A stretch of 50,447 bases of DNA from the NCBI GenBank assembly GCA_030055235.1, contig JASGUW010000087.1, forward strand, positions 1 to 50,447, given 5' to 3'. Position numbers and translations under genes: made by a program. The notes under the pieces are model-generated. The model saw only the letters and a program-made list of their open reading frames with translations, was not told the DNA's origin and made no database searches. The stretch is from Bacillota bacterium. Its GTDB lineage: Bacteria > Bacillota > Clostridia > Saccharofermentanales > Fastidiosipilaceae. This document shows, one piece after another, positions 42,670-50,447 of this stretch; within the stretch, counting starts at the first letter, position 1, and each line of letters opens with the position of its first letter.

Positions 42670-44049
42670 ATGAAGAAACCCAATCTGCTTTTCTTCGGCA
42701 TTGACAGTCTGCGCCGCGACCACATGAGTCTCTATGGCTACCGGCGCCTGACGACCCCGCACATCGACCGCTATCTGGAAAAAGACGGTGTGGTCTTCGA
42801 GCAGTGCTTCAGTCCCAGCATCCCGACGACGCCGGGGTATGCATCCATGCTGACCGGCATGGACTGCTTTACGACCTCAGTCGTCGCCCTGCGCCATGAG
42901 GGTGAGATCCGCCCGGGCATCCGCACGCTGCCGGAGATTCTCCGCGCGGAGGGCTATGACAGCAGCTGCGTCGGCTTCACCGGCAATGCCGGCGGCCGCG
43001 GCTTCGACGTCTATCTTGACTACGAGGGCTGGGGCGCCGCCGCCGATGGCTTTGCGCACAAGGCGGAAAACCTCCATAAAGTGGCTGCCAAAGAGCTCGA
43101 CCGCCTGGCCGCTTCCGACCGCCCCTGGTTTTTATTCCTGCGCCATATGGATCCGCACTCACCCTATCTGCCGCCCGAACCCTTTCACCGCATGTTCCAT
43201 CAGACGGATCCCTGTGATCCCGCCAACAAATCCCTGGACCCGGTCTATGAATTCAAGCCCTTCTGTGACTACTTCAGGAGCTGGTTCCCGCCCGGCATCA
43301 CCGACAAGGACTATGTCATCGCCCAGTATGACGCCGCCGTCGCCTACATGGACACCACGATCCAGCTCCTGCTCGAAAAGCTCCGCGCCATGGGCCTGGA
43401 GGAGGATACTCTGGTCGTCTTCACCTCCGACCATGGCGAAACACTCTACGATCACGACTGCTACTTCGACCACCACGGCCTTTACGATCCGACACTTGTG
43501 GTGCCCTTCGCCTATCGCCGGGCCGGCCACACCAGCGCCATCCGCATCGGCGACATCTGCGAGCACAAGGATATCGTGCCAACCCTGCTCGCCGAGCTCG
43601 GCATAAAGGTGCCGGACCCCTTCGAAGGCCGCGACCTCAGCGTTCTGCGCCACGGTGGCACGGTCGAGCAGCGCCCTGAGCACTACATTACGGAGGCCAC
43701 CTGGATGCGCAAGCACGGCTGGCGCACCCCGCAGTGGAAGCTCATCGTCGCCCTGGAGCCGGACTTTCACTTCAAGCCCGAAGTCGAGCTCTACGACCTC
43801 ATTCGCGATCCCGGAGAGAACTGCAACGTCGCCGAAAAGTACCCGGAGGTCACAAGCTGCCTGCGGGCCCGGATGGAACGCCATATTGCTCAGCGGGAGG
43901 CGGCCACCGGTGACCCCAATCCGATGTACACCAATCTCAACTGGGCCGGCGGCGGCATGAGTCCGTTCGCCAGTTCGCAGGAAGCCTACGACAGCCTTCA
44001 TATCGGCGACGCCGCGGCTGCCCGCAGGCTGCAGGAGGACGATGAATAA
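42670..44049 (+). CDS. Sulfatase-like alkaline-phosphatase-superfamily hydrolase with Thr at the nucleophile site
   Basis: 459 residues from ATG 42670, AGGAG 8 nt upstream. The N-terminal metal motif is FGIDSLRRDHMSLYGY. Where sulfatases have C/S-x-P-x-R, this protein has PTTPGYASMLTG: aligning CTPSRASLLTG puts Thr53 at the formylglycine position and Tyr57 at the Arg. It therefore cannot form formylglycine. Thr is the nucleophile in related phosphodiesterases and phospho-transferases. Metal ligands SDHGETLYDHD and a following HHGLYDP are present. It may hydrolyse a phospho- or sulfo-ester or act as a transferase. There is no signal peptide. It lies between a TIM-barrel gene and a dehydrogenase. 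Confidence 0.8.
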   Translation: MKKPNLLFFGIDSLRRDHMSLYGYRRLTTPHIDRYLEKDGVVFEQCFSPSIPTTPGYASMLTGMDCFTTSVVALRHEGEIRPGIRTLPEILRAEGYDSSCVGFTGNAGGRGFDVYLDYEGWGAAADGFAHKAENLHKVAAKELDRLAASDRPWFLFLRHMDPHSPYLPPEPFHRMFHQTDPCDPANKSLDPVYEFKPFCDYFRSWFPPGITDKDYVIAQYDAAVAYMDTTIQLLLEKLRAMGLEEDTLVVFTSDHGETLYDHDCYFDHHGLYDPTLVVPFAYRRAGHTSAIRIGDICEHKDIVPTLLAELGIKVPDPFEGRDLSVLRHGGTVEQRPEHYITEATWMRKHGWRTPQWKLIVALEPDFHFKPEVELYDLIRDPGENCNVAEKYPEVTSCLRARMERHIAQREAATGDPNPMYTNLNWAGGGMSPFASSQEAYDSLHIGDAAAARRLQEDDE

Positions 44050-44101
44050 AAGTCAGGCGAAGGCCGCGGCTGAGGACCGTCAGCCGCAGGGAGGAGGAGC
44101 C

Positions 44102-45118
44102 ATGCAGAGGGTAGCGGTTATTGGGATGGGTCCCATTGGGAATACCCATGCGAAAGTCTACCGGGAGACAGAAGAAGCCCGGCTCGTGGGCGTCTGCGAC
44201 CGCATTCCGGAGCGCGCCCAGCAGGCGGCCAAAGCCCATGGCGTGGCGTCATGGACCGATGCCGCCCGGATGCTGGCTGAGCTGAAACCGGATATCGTCA
44301 GTGTGGCGACGGGGGGCTATGAATACTCGAGCGACCACTACGAACCGACCGTCCAGGCGCTGCGGGCGGGATGTCACGTGCTTTGCGAAAAACCTATCTC
44401 AAATGATATTGGGCTGGCGACCCGGATGGTGCAGGTGGCCCGGGAAGAGGGACGCTGCTTTGGCATTGATTTCAACCATCGATTCACTCCCGCCGCACGT
44501 CAGGCGAAGGCCTGGCAGGAAGCCGGCCGCATCGGCGAGCTGCTCTTTGTCAACATGGCGCTGTGGATCGGCAAGTTCGGCGACTTCGAAACGCCCTTCT
44601 ACCATCTGAAAGCTCTAAATCCGCACAGTGTTGATTTTGTCCGCCACTTCGCCGGGGACATTGAGCGCGTGCAGTGTTTCGCCATGAAGCAGGGGACGCG
44701 CAATATCTGGTCGACACAGTCGATGAACCTGAAGTTCGCCTGCGGGGCGGTCGGCCACATCACGAGCTCCTATGACATCGCCCGCGGCCATCCGATGGAG
44801 CGCTGCGAAGTCGCCGGCGTCAACGGCCGCCTGGTGGTCGAGGACATGTGGCACCGGGCGACGCTCTATCCGGCGGAGACCTGGCTCAAGGAAGAGTACA
44901 GTAACCCGATTTTTGGCGGCTACGGCCAGTTCTATGACACCTTTAAAGATCGCATTCAGACCTTTGTCCGTCAGGTGAACGCCGGGGTCAGCCCGGAAGA
45001 GATTGACGGCTCGGGGCTGGACGGTCTGGAGGCCAGCCGCGTGATCCACGCCGCCATTGAGTCGCTCCGGCGCGATGGCGAGCCGGTATATGTCAAGGAG
45101 GTGATTGACGGATGTTGA
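44102..45118 (+). CDS. Gfo/Idh/MocA family oxidoreductase, copy 1
   Basis: 338 residues from ATG 44102, behind GGAGGAGG; the in-frame ATG at 44042 overlaps the previous stop and is less likely. The Rossmann motif is VIGMGPIGNTHAKVY, and the family CEKPISNDIG (E-K-P with the catalytic Lys) follows at about 95-104. A middle helix contains FNHRFTPAARQAK. It should oxidise or reduce a cyclic sugar or inositol-type substrate with NAD(P). It is a paralogue of the 46128 gene: both have GYE-x7-Y-PT-ALxAGxHVL-EKPISND. Two dehydrogenases plus two TIM barrels suggest oxidation, epimerisation and re-reduction of one sugar. Confidence 0.85.
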   Translation: MQRVAVIGMGPIGNTHAKVYRETEEARLVGVCDRIPERAQQAAKAHGVASWTDAARMLAELKPDIVSVATGGYEYSSDHYEPTVQALRAGCHVLCEKPISNDIGLATRMVQVAREEGRCFGIDFNHRFTPAARQAKAWQEAGRIGELLFVNMALWIGKFGDFETPFYHLKALNPHSVDFVRHFAGDIERVQCFAMKQGTRNIWSTQSMNLKFACGAVGHITSSYDIARGHPMERCEVAGVNGRLVVEDMWHRATLYPAETWLKEEYSNPIFGGYGQFYDTFKDRIQTFVRQVNAGVSPEEIDGSGLDGLEASRVIHAAIESLRRDGEPVYVKEVIDGC

Positions 45119-46023
45119 ACGATCCTCACAGTGAGCTGCTGCCGGCTTCACGTTATTTCACACCGGAACAGGGTCCGATCCGGGTCCTCTGCCTGCAGGA
45201 CCACGGCCGTGTGGGCATGCATGCCCATGAGTTCATGGAACTCGTGCTGATCGCGGAAGGGGCGACGCTGCACAGCTTCGGCGGCCAGACGCAGATCATG
45301 ACCGCCGGCGATTTCTTTGTCATTCTGCCGGGAGACCAGCACAGCTACATTGATACCAAGCGCACCGCCCTCTATAACTGCCTCTTCATGCCCGAGCTCC
45401 TGGAACAGCATCGTGAGCGGCTGGGCCGGATTCCCACGCTGGACTTTCTCTATGCCGCTGACGACAAGCGCCAGGAACTGCATAAGGTCCGCCTGGATGT
45501 GATTTCGCGGCAGCGGGTGACGCGCCTGCTCGACGAGATGATCCGCGAAAGTCAGGAGCGGCGGACGGGCTGGCAGACGGAGATGGAGGCTCTCTTCCTT
45601 TCTCTGCTGGTCATCTATGCCCGCATGGCGGATGAGTCGCGGGTGGAACTTGAGGAAAACAGTGCTCATTACCGCCAGGTGATGCAGGCGGTCGAGTTTA
45701 TCGAAAACAACTACCAGAACAACTGTCAGATGGAGGATGTGGCGGCAGCCGCCGGTCTTTCGCCCTCCTATCTGACCCGCCAGTTCAGGGCCTATCTTGG
45801 CAGTACCCCCATCGCCTACGCCCGCCAGTACCGCGTCAACCGTGCGGCCGAGCTCCTGCTGGAAACGGATGCGCCGCTCAGTGCGATTGCGAGCGCCACC
45901 GGCTACCGCTCGCTCAGCGTCTTTTCCCGCCAGTTCCGCCAGCTGACGGGGCAGTCGCCGTCCGTGTTCCGCCGGGTGGGGAAGGCGGCCCGCCTCAACG
46001 ATCCCCATATCACACCCGGCTGA
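45112..46023 (+). CDS. AraC family transcriptional regulator
   Basis: 303 residues, ATG 45112 overlapping the previous gene by 7 nt; AAGGAGGTGA upstream is a near-perfect ribosome-binding site. The N-terminal cupin sensor has HAHEFMELVLIAEG and FFVILPGDQHSY. The C-terminal region has two helix-turn-helix units: MEDVAAAAGLSPSYLTRQFRAYLGSTPIAYARQYRV and SAIASATGYRSLSVFSRQFRQLTGQSP. It likely senses a sugar derivative and controls the 40882-48682 genes. It lies inside the operon rather than beside it. Confidence 0.88.
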   Translation: MLNDPHSELLPASRYFTPEQGPIRVLCLQDHGRVGMHAHEFMELVLIAEGATLHSFGGQTQIMTAGDFFVILPGDQHSYIDTKRTALYNCLFMPELLEQHRERLGRIPTLDFLYAADDKRQELHKVRLDVISRQRVTRLLDEMIRESQERRTGWQTEMEALFLSLLVIYARMADESRVELEENSAHYRQVMQAVEFIENNYQNNCQMEDVAAAAGLSPSYLTRQFRAYLGSTPIAYARQYRVNRAAELLLETDAPLSAIASATGYRSLSVFSRQFRQLTGQSPSVFRRVGKAARLNDPHITPG

Positions 46024-46127
46024 GCGGGTGGCAGCGCCTGTGGAGCACGTCCGCCGCAGACAACTGACAACAAAAAAGCGCCGGCATTTTGAGCCCTTAT
46101 ATTTAAGCCCTTATAAAGGAGACAGCT

Positions 46128-47231
46128 ATGGCACTTAAGATCGCAATCGTAGGCATGGGCGGTATCGGCCACACCCACGCCGCCTGCTATCAGGCAAACC
46201 CGCTCGCCGAACTTGTCGCCGTCTGTGATGTCCGTCAGGATCGCCGTGAAGAGGCGGCCCGGCGCTTCGGGGTTCCCGGTCTGGCGAGCCTGGCCGAAGT
46301 CCTTGAGCGCTTCCCTGAGGTCGACATCATCGACATCACCACCTCCGGCTATGAGAACGGCTCCTGGCACTATGTGCCGACGATGGAGGCTCTCGCCGCC
46401 GGCAAGCATGTCCTGGTCGAGAAGCCGATTTCAAACGATGTTCGCGAGGCCCGGGAGATGGTGCGCTTCGCCGCCGAAAAGAAGGTCTACCTGGGCTGCA
46501 ATCTGAACCACTACTTCACGGACACGGCCGCCCGCGGCACCGAACTCATCGCCCAGGGCCGCATCGGCGAGCCCGTCTATCTGCTGCACAAGATGGGCTT
46601 CAACGGCGGCGAGACCTCCTACCGCGGTGCCGGCCCCGAGCGCTGGCACCGTCCCTACTCCCATCTGAAGGCATTTCTGGCACATCCCTTCTCCGTCATG
46701 CGCCACTTCGGCGGCGACATCACCCATGTCCAGGCCCACCTGGCCAAGCCCGGCGTGCGGAAAACCGCCGACGACCTGATGTACTCGATCAACTCCATCC
46801 ACCTGCGCTTTGAGAACGGCTCGACGGGTTATCTGCTCTCACAGCGCGGCGATGCGATGTTCGGCCTGGGCGGCTGGTGGAGCTTCGAGATGGCCGGTAC
46901 CCGCGGCACCTTCGTCATCGAAAACTGCGTTGAGCGCCTGACCTTCTGGGATGCCACGACAGAGAAGGACTCGATGTCTTCGCCGACTCCGGACGAGGTC
47001 CTGGATACCGGCATCACCGACTTCGGCGCCACCTTCCCCAATCGCCTGAATGCCTTCCTGGAGGACGTCACGAACGGCGTCCCGCGAGAGTTCCTGCGTG
47101 CCTCCGGCCGCGATGCCCTGGCGACACTCGAATACACCTTCGCCGCCATCCGCTCCTTTGAAGAGGGCGGTGCGGTGATCCGCCCCGAGCCGCTGCCGAA
47201 TCTTCACGGCGACATCACCCGCCCGATTTAG
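46128..47231 (+). CDS. Gfo/Idh/MocA family oxidoreductase, copy 2
   Basis: 367 residues, ATG 46128 behind AAGGAG. The Rossmann motif is IVGMGGIGHTHAACY, then GYENGSWHYVPTMEALAAG and VEKPISNDVREAR with the catalytic Lys, and LNHYFTDTAARGTEL. A C-terminal segment with SQRGDAMFGLGGWWSFEM fits the family's beta-sheet domain. The substrate is presumably the same sugar type as for the 44102 protein. A 104-nt gap after the AraC gene could hold a promoter; none is convincing. Confidence 0.85.
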   Translation: MALKIAIVGMGGIGHTHAACYQANPLAELVAVCDVRQDRREEAARRFGVPGLASLAEVLERFPEVDIIDITTSGYENGSWHYVPTMEALAAGKHVLVEKPISNDVREAREMVRFAAEKKVYLGCNLNHYFTDTAARGTELIAQGRIGEPVYLLHKMGFNGGETSYRGAGPERWHRPYSHLKAFLAHPFSVMRHFGGDITHVQAHLAKPGVRKTADDLMYSINSIHLRFENGSTGYLLSQRGDAMFGLGGWWSFEMAGTRGTFVIENCVERLTFWDATTEKDSMSSPTPDEVLDTGITDFGATFPNRLNAFLEDVTNGVPREFLRASGRDALATLEYTFAAIRSFEEGGAVIRPEPLPNLHGDITRPI

Positions 47232-47245
47232 CGGGATGATGATGC

Positions 47246-48682
47246 ATGCGAAGCTCCCTCTGCCGGCCGAACGTCCTGCTGATCCTGGGCGACCAGCACC
47301 ATGCCGACTGTGTCGGCCTGGCGAATCTCCATGCGCCGCCGGACGTCTCCGTCCAACAGGCCGCCTCCACGCCCCGCCTGGACCGCCTCGGTCGGGAGGG
47401 CGCCGTCTTCACCCGCGCCTACACACCTGCGCCTGTCTGTGCCCCGGCACGTCAGGCGCTCCTGGCCGGCCGGCCGCCGGAGAGCTTCGGCGCCCTCTGG
47501 AATCCGAACTTCATCCCGACGCCGACGCTCGAGCCCGAGCCGGGGCAGCACGTCGCCGCTCTGCGTCGGGCGGGCTACCGCAGCTGCCTTATCGGCAAGT
47601 GGAACAGCTCACTGGAGCACAGCCCGGCCGACTTTGGCTTCGACCAGCATATCGATCCCGCCCTCTATCAGCGGGAACTCGCTAAGGCGCATCCCGACCT
47701 TGAGTGGACCGGCGGCTGGCTGGGCGAAAGCAGCCCGCTGGCGCCGGAGGAGACAGCGGTCGGCTGGGGCGCCAGGCAGGTGGAGGGGCGCCTAAGGGAC
47801 TTCGCAAAAACAAAAACTCCCTGGTTCATTCGCTGGGACCTGGCTGAGCCGCATCTGCCCTGCCGTCCGCCCGCCCGCTTTATGGAGCTCTTCAAAAACA
47901 AGGACGTGCCGCCCTGGGCAGGCTTTGACGACCCGCTTGAGATGAAACCCTATATTCAGCGCCAGCAGCTGCTGAACTGGGGACTGGAGCGCCATGCGCA
48001 TGACTGGGACTGGTGGCAGCCGGTCGTCCGCCGCTACCTGGCCGTGATCGCGGAGATTGACGCGGCCGTGGGTCAGGTGCTGGATGTGCTTGAAGAGCTT
48101 GGGCAGGAGCGGGACACCCTTGTCATCTACAGCTCGGACCACGGTGATCTCTGCGGCGCCCATGGCATGCTCGACAAGCACTATGTCCTTTATGACGATG
48201 TGACGCGGGTGCCGCTGCTGCTGCGCTGGCCTGCCGCTATTCCGGGGGCTGTGGTGTCGGCGGAGCTCGTCTACAACATGTTTGATATTGCTGCCAGCAT
48301 CATTGATGCCTGCGGGCTTGATGATGCCGATCCCGGTTACGGGCAGTCCCTGCTGCCGCTGGCATCTGGGGAGGGGAGAGGCGGCCGCAGTGCGGTCGTC
48401 ATGGCGGCGCATGGCCAGCAGTTTGGCCTTTATACCCAGCGTGCGCTGCGCACGGTTGACTGGCTCTATGTCTGGAATCTGACGGATATCGACGAACTCT
48501 ATGACTGCCGCCGTGATCCGGGGCAGCGCGTCAACCGTATCGCCGACCCCGGCTGTGCGACAATTCTGGCGGACCTGCGCCGGCGGCTGCATGAGGAGCT
48601 CCGGCAGCGCGGCGATCCCTTTGTCGGATGGACTGACAGGCAGCTGCTCGAGGGGCGGCAGGTGGACCTGAGTTTGCGTTAG
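47246..48682 (+). CDS. Sulfatase with canonical C-x-P-x-R site
   Basis: 478 residues, ATG 47246, 14 nt after the dehydrogenase stop, with a weak GGGAT ribosome site. The metal motif is LLILGDQHHADCVG. The sulfatase signature PVCAPARQALLAG contains Cys65 in C-A-P-A-R, suited for conversion to formylglycine. Later motifs are YSSDHGDLCGAHGMLDKHYVLYDDVTRVPL with Asp/His ligands and the Lys. It removes sulfate from a carbohydrate or other ester. The maturase (anSME or FGE) is not in the window. No signal peptide is visible, so it would act in the cytosol on imported material. It pairs with the Thr-type relative at 42670. Confidence 0.85.
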   Translation: MRSSLCRPNVLLILGDQHHADCVGLANLHAPPDVSVQQAASTPRLDRLGREGAVFTRAYTPAPVCAPARQALLAGRPPESFGALWNPNFIPTPTLEPEPGQHVAALRRAGYRSCLIGKWNSSLEHSPADFGFDQHIDPALYQRELAKAHPDLEWTGGWLGESSPLAPEETAVGWGARQVEGRLRDFAKTKTPWFIRWDLAEPHLPCRPPARFMELFKNKDVPPWAGFDDPLEMKPYIQRQQLLNWGLERHAHDWDWWQPVVRRYLAVIAEIDAAVGQVLDVLEELGQERDTLVIYSSDHGDLCGAHGMLDKHYVLYDDVTRVPLLLRWPAAIPGAVVSAELVYNMFDIAASIIDACGLDDADPGYGQSLLPLASGEGRGGRSAVVMAAHGQQFGLYTQRALRTVDWLYVWNLTDIDELYDCRRDPGQRVNRIADPGCATILADLRRRLHEELRQRGDPFVGWTDRQLLEGRQVDLSLR

Positions 48683-48752
48683 ACAGGGGTCTGGCAGAGA
48701 AGTTGGTGGAAACCGCCTCAGATTCCGCTGTGTTTTTCGGGGAGGAGCAGGC

Positions 48753-50102
48753 TTGACACGATTTCATGACATGACAAAGGGATCTGTCTGGCGCAGTCTG
48801 CTGATGTTCTCCATTCCCATCATGATTTCCAATCTGCTGCAGTCTACGTATCACGCAGTGAATATCTTCTTTGTCGGCCGCTTTACCGGTACAGAGAGTC
48901 TGGCCGCAGTGTCCGTATGCGGGCCTGTTGTGAATGTGATGATCATCACACTGTCCGGCATGTCAACAGGTGTACTGGTGGTGGTGAGCGGTCTGCTGGG
49001 TGCCGGAGACAGAAAACAGGCACAGGAGGCGGCACATACCAGCGTGGCCCTGTACCTGCTGATGGCGCTGCTGACAAGCGGAATGGGGCTTATGTTGGTT
49101 CCGTGGATATTGAAGCTGGTGCAGACGCCGCCTGCAGCCATGCCGGAAGCCAAACGCTACTTGTATACGCTGTTTGCCGGTACCGTTTTTCTGTTCGGAC
49201 ACAACCTGGTGGGTGCGCTGCAGCGCGGCCTGGGGAACGCCAGGGCATCCATGTCTTTGGTAATCATCTCATCCCTGACAAACATCCTTCTGGATGCCGT
49301 CTTCATTGCATGGCTCGGCATGGGGGCCTTTGGTGCCGCGCTGGGCACAGTGCTTGCCCAGATGCTGGCCTTTCTGATAGGCGCAGTGCTGTTCACCAGA
49401 GCGGGAGGTACACTCAGCTTTTCGTTCGCCAAGTTTGGCTTTCATCGGAAACATCTTAAAAACATACTGCTGTTTGGCATACCCACGGCAATTAATGAGG
49501 TCATGGTCAACATGGCCATGCTCACCGTCAGTGGTGTGGCGAACAGCTTTGGACTGGCATCCAGTGCAGCGTACGGCGTGGGGTCACGTATTAACAGCCT
49601 GGCCTGCTTCCCTGATGAAACGATGAGCCAGACCATGTCGGCTTTTGCGTCTCAGAATGCCAGCGCTGGCAGGAGGGAGCGCACACTGGAAGGACTGCGG
49701 AAGGCCATTCTCCTTTCAGTGAGCGTCGCCCTGGTCATGGCTGTGCTGGTCTTTGTGTTTGCATACGACTTTTCAGCCGTTTTTGATTCGAATCCAGAGG
49801 TTATTGCGCAGGCTGTGGCGTTTCTGCGGGTGACGGTCTGGTCCTACCCGTTGTTTGCCGCAGTGGGTCCGCTTATTGGATTTATCCGCGGCACGGCAAA
49901 TGTGGAGGCCAGCCTGCTGGTGGGTGTAGTTGCGCAGCTGTGCTGCCGCATCCCGGCGGCGTTTGTCTTTACCCGCTTCATGGGTTTCCCCGGCGTGGGG
50001 ATGGCGGTTCTTGTGGGGCCGCTGGTCAGTGTCGCCATCTATCTCTGGTATATCTTCACACGACGCTGGCACAGGGGGCTTCTGCGTGTCGAGAAGATGT
50101 AA
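48753..50102 (+). CDS. MATE family efflux transporter
   Basis: 449 residues starting at TTG 48753, 6 nt after GGGGAGGAG; an internal ATG at 48771 is less favoured. Twelve TM segments are visible, in two matching halves: MTKGSVWRSLLMFSIPIMISNLLQSTYHAVNIFFVGRFTG at the start, and HLKNILLFGIPTAINEVMVNMAMLTVSGVANSFG in the second half. It exports organic cations, drugs or metabolites with a Na+ or H+ gradient. The gene has lower GC and more AT-ending codons than its neighbours, suggesting more recent acquisition. It is probably not part of the sulfatase locus. Confidence 0.88.
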   Translation: MTRFHDMTKGSVWRSLLMFSIPIMISNLLQSTYHAVNIFFVGRFTGTESLAAVSVCGPVVNVMIITLSGMSTGVLVVVSGLLGAGDRKQAQEAAHTSVALYLLMALLTSGMGLMLVPWILKLVQTPPAAMPEAKRYLYTLFAGTVFLFGHNLVGALQRGLGNARASMSLVIISSLTNILLDAVFIAWLGMGAFGAALGTVLAQMLAFLIGAVLFTRAGGTLSFSFAKFGFHRKHLKNILLFGIPTAINEVMVNMAMLTVSGVANSFGLASSAAYGVGSRINSLACFPDETMSQTMSAFASQNASAGRRERTLEGLRKAILLSVSVALVMAVLVFVFAYDFSAVFDSNPEVIAQAVAFLRVTVWSYPLFAAVGPLIGFIRGTANVEASLLVGVVAQLCCRIPAAFVFTRFMGFPGVGMAVLVGPLVSVAIYLWYIFTRRWHRGLLRVEKM

Positions 50103-50447
50103 GGGAAGCGTCTGGGTTGCACGTCAAGAATGACGGGAAGCGTGTGAGCATGCCAGGAAGACGGCTGGCAAGGGGAGAAAAGCAGCTTGTAGGTTTTTGG
50201 TGCTAAAACGAAGAAAAATACAACTGAATCAAAAACGGGCTGGATACTGGAGTCGTTCTTCGAGTTAAAAAGCTGACGGTGTTGTCCTGCAGATCGGGCA
50301 ATATCGGAAACTTTGGCCAGAGGTGGACAGCATCCTGTATTGTAGGTATAGGCAGATCCACTCAAGAGAGCGTGAATAGAGCAAACGTGAATAGAGTGAA
50401 GAAGAAGGATGATACCTCTTGTTGAGTGGATTTGCTTGGAACGAAGA
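50103..50447. other. Terminal gene-free region with a shared 20-mer
   Basis: After the MATE stop no gene is supported. AACTGAATCAAAAACGGGCT at 50222-50241 is identical to the reverse complement of 19304-19323 inside the ATPase pseudogene insertion. It may mark an element end. Confidence 0.5.

Overview
This is a GC-rich bacterial chromosome segment. Strong AGGAGG-type ribosome-binding sites, frequent TTG/GTG starts, lipoprotein signal peptides and gene content (oligopeptide ABC system, EpsC-type serine acetyltransferase, DUF4143-type ATPase, IS4-like transposase with AT-hooks) suggest an anaerobic, carbohydrate-using Bacillota (Clostridia-like) organism. That assignment is inference; no rRNA, tRNA or taxonomic marker gene was seen.

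Layout. (1) 1-8032: the end of an oligopeptide-binding protein, two permeases and two ATPases (Opp/Dpp type), then a small membrane protein and a transglutaminase-like protein. The second permease carries a large insertion built from four copies of a ~65-residue unit. (2) 8035-10883: an RDD-family membrane protein on the minus strand, then 1.9 kb without genes, dominated by about twelve 71-bp hairpin repeats. (3) 10884-16969: a sugar-acid catabolic locus with a TIM-barrel isomerase, AEC transporter, mannonate/fructuronate-type dehydrogenase, LarA-like epimerase and PfkB (KDG-kinase-like) kinase, closed by a clear terminator. (4) 17100-21804: an island of lower GC with a 21-bp nested inverted repeat, an IS, a frameshifted ATPase pseudogene with a perfect upstream palindrome, a second hairpin-repeat family and a 26-unit heptamer array. 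(5) 21805-28668: an esterase/metallo-beta-lactamase fusion and a beta-propeller glycosidase-like protein, divergent from a GH38 alpha-mannosidase, then a two-TM protein. (6) 28783-31126: a second 71-bp array, then serine acetyltransferase and an MsrA-MsrB fusion whose MsrA half has lost key catalytic residues. (7) 31364-36709: two tandem paralogous ~840-residue lipoproteins. (8) 37307-39960: a URO-D family protein, a small Arr-like ADP-ribosyltransferase-fold protein and a DUF559-like nuclease-fold protein, followed by the third 71-bp array. (9) 40882-48682: two TIM-barrel isomerases, two Gfo/Idh/MocA oxidoreductases, two sulfatase-superfamily enzymes (one with Thr, one with Cys at the nucleophile position) and an AraC regulator, plausibly one glycan-derivative catabolic locus. 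(10) 48753-50102: a MATE exporter of visibly lower GC.

The least ordinary features are the three dispersed 71-bp hairpin arrays plus a second, unrelated hairpin-array family with compensatory stem changes, both next to copies of a shared ~180-bp element; the MsrA pseudoenzyme; the repeat-built OppC insertion; and the LarA-dehydrogenase-kinase cassette, which predicts C2-epimerisation of a sugar acid.
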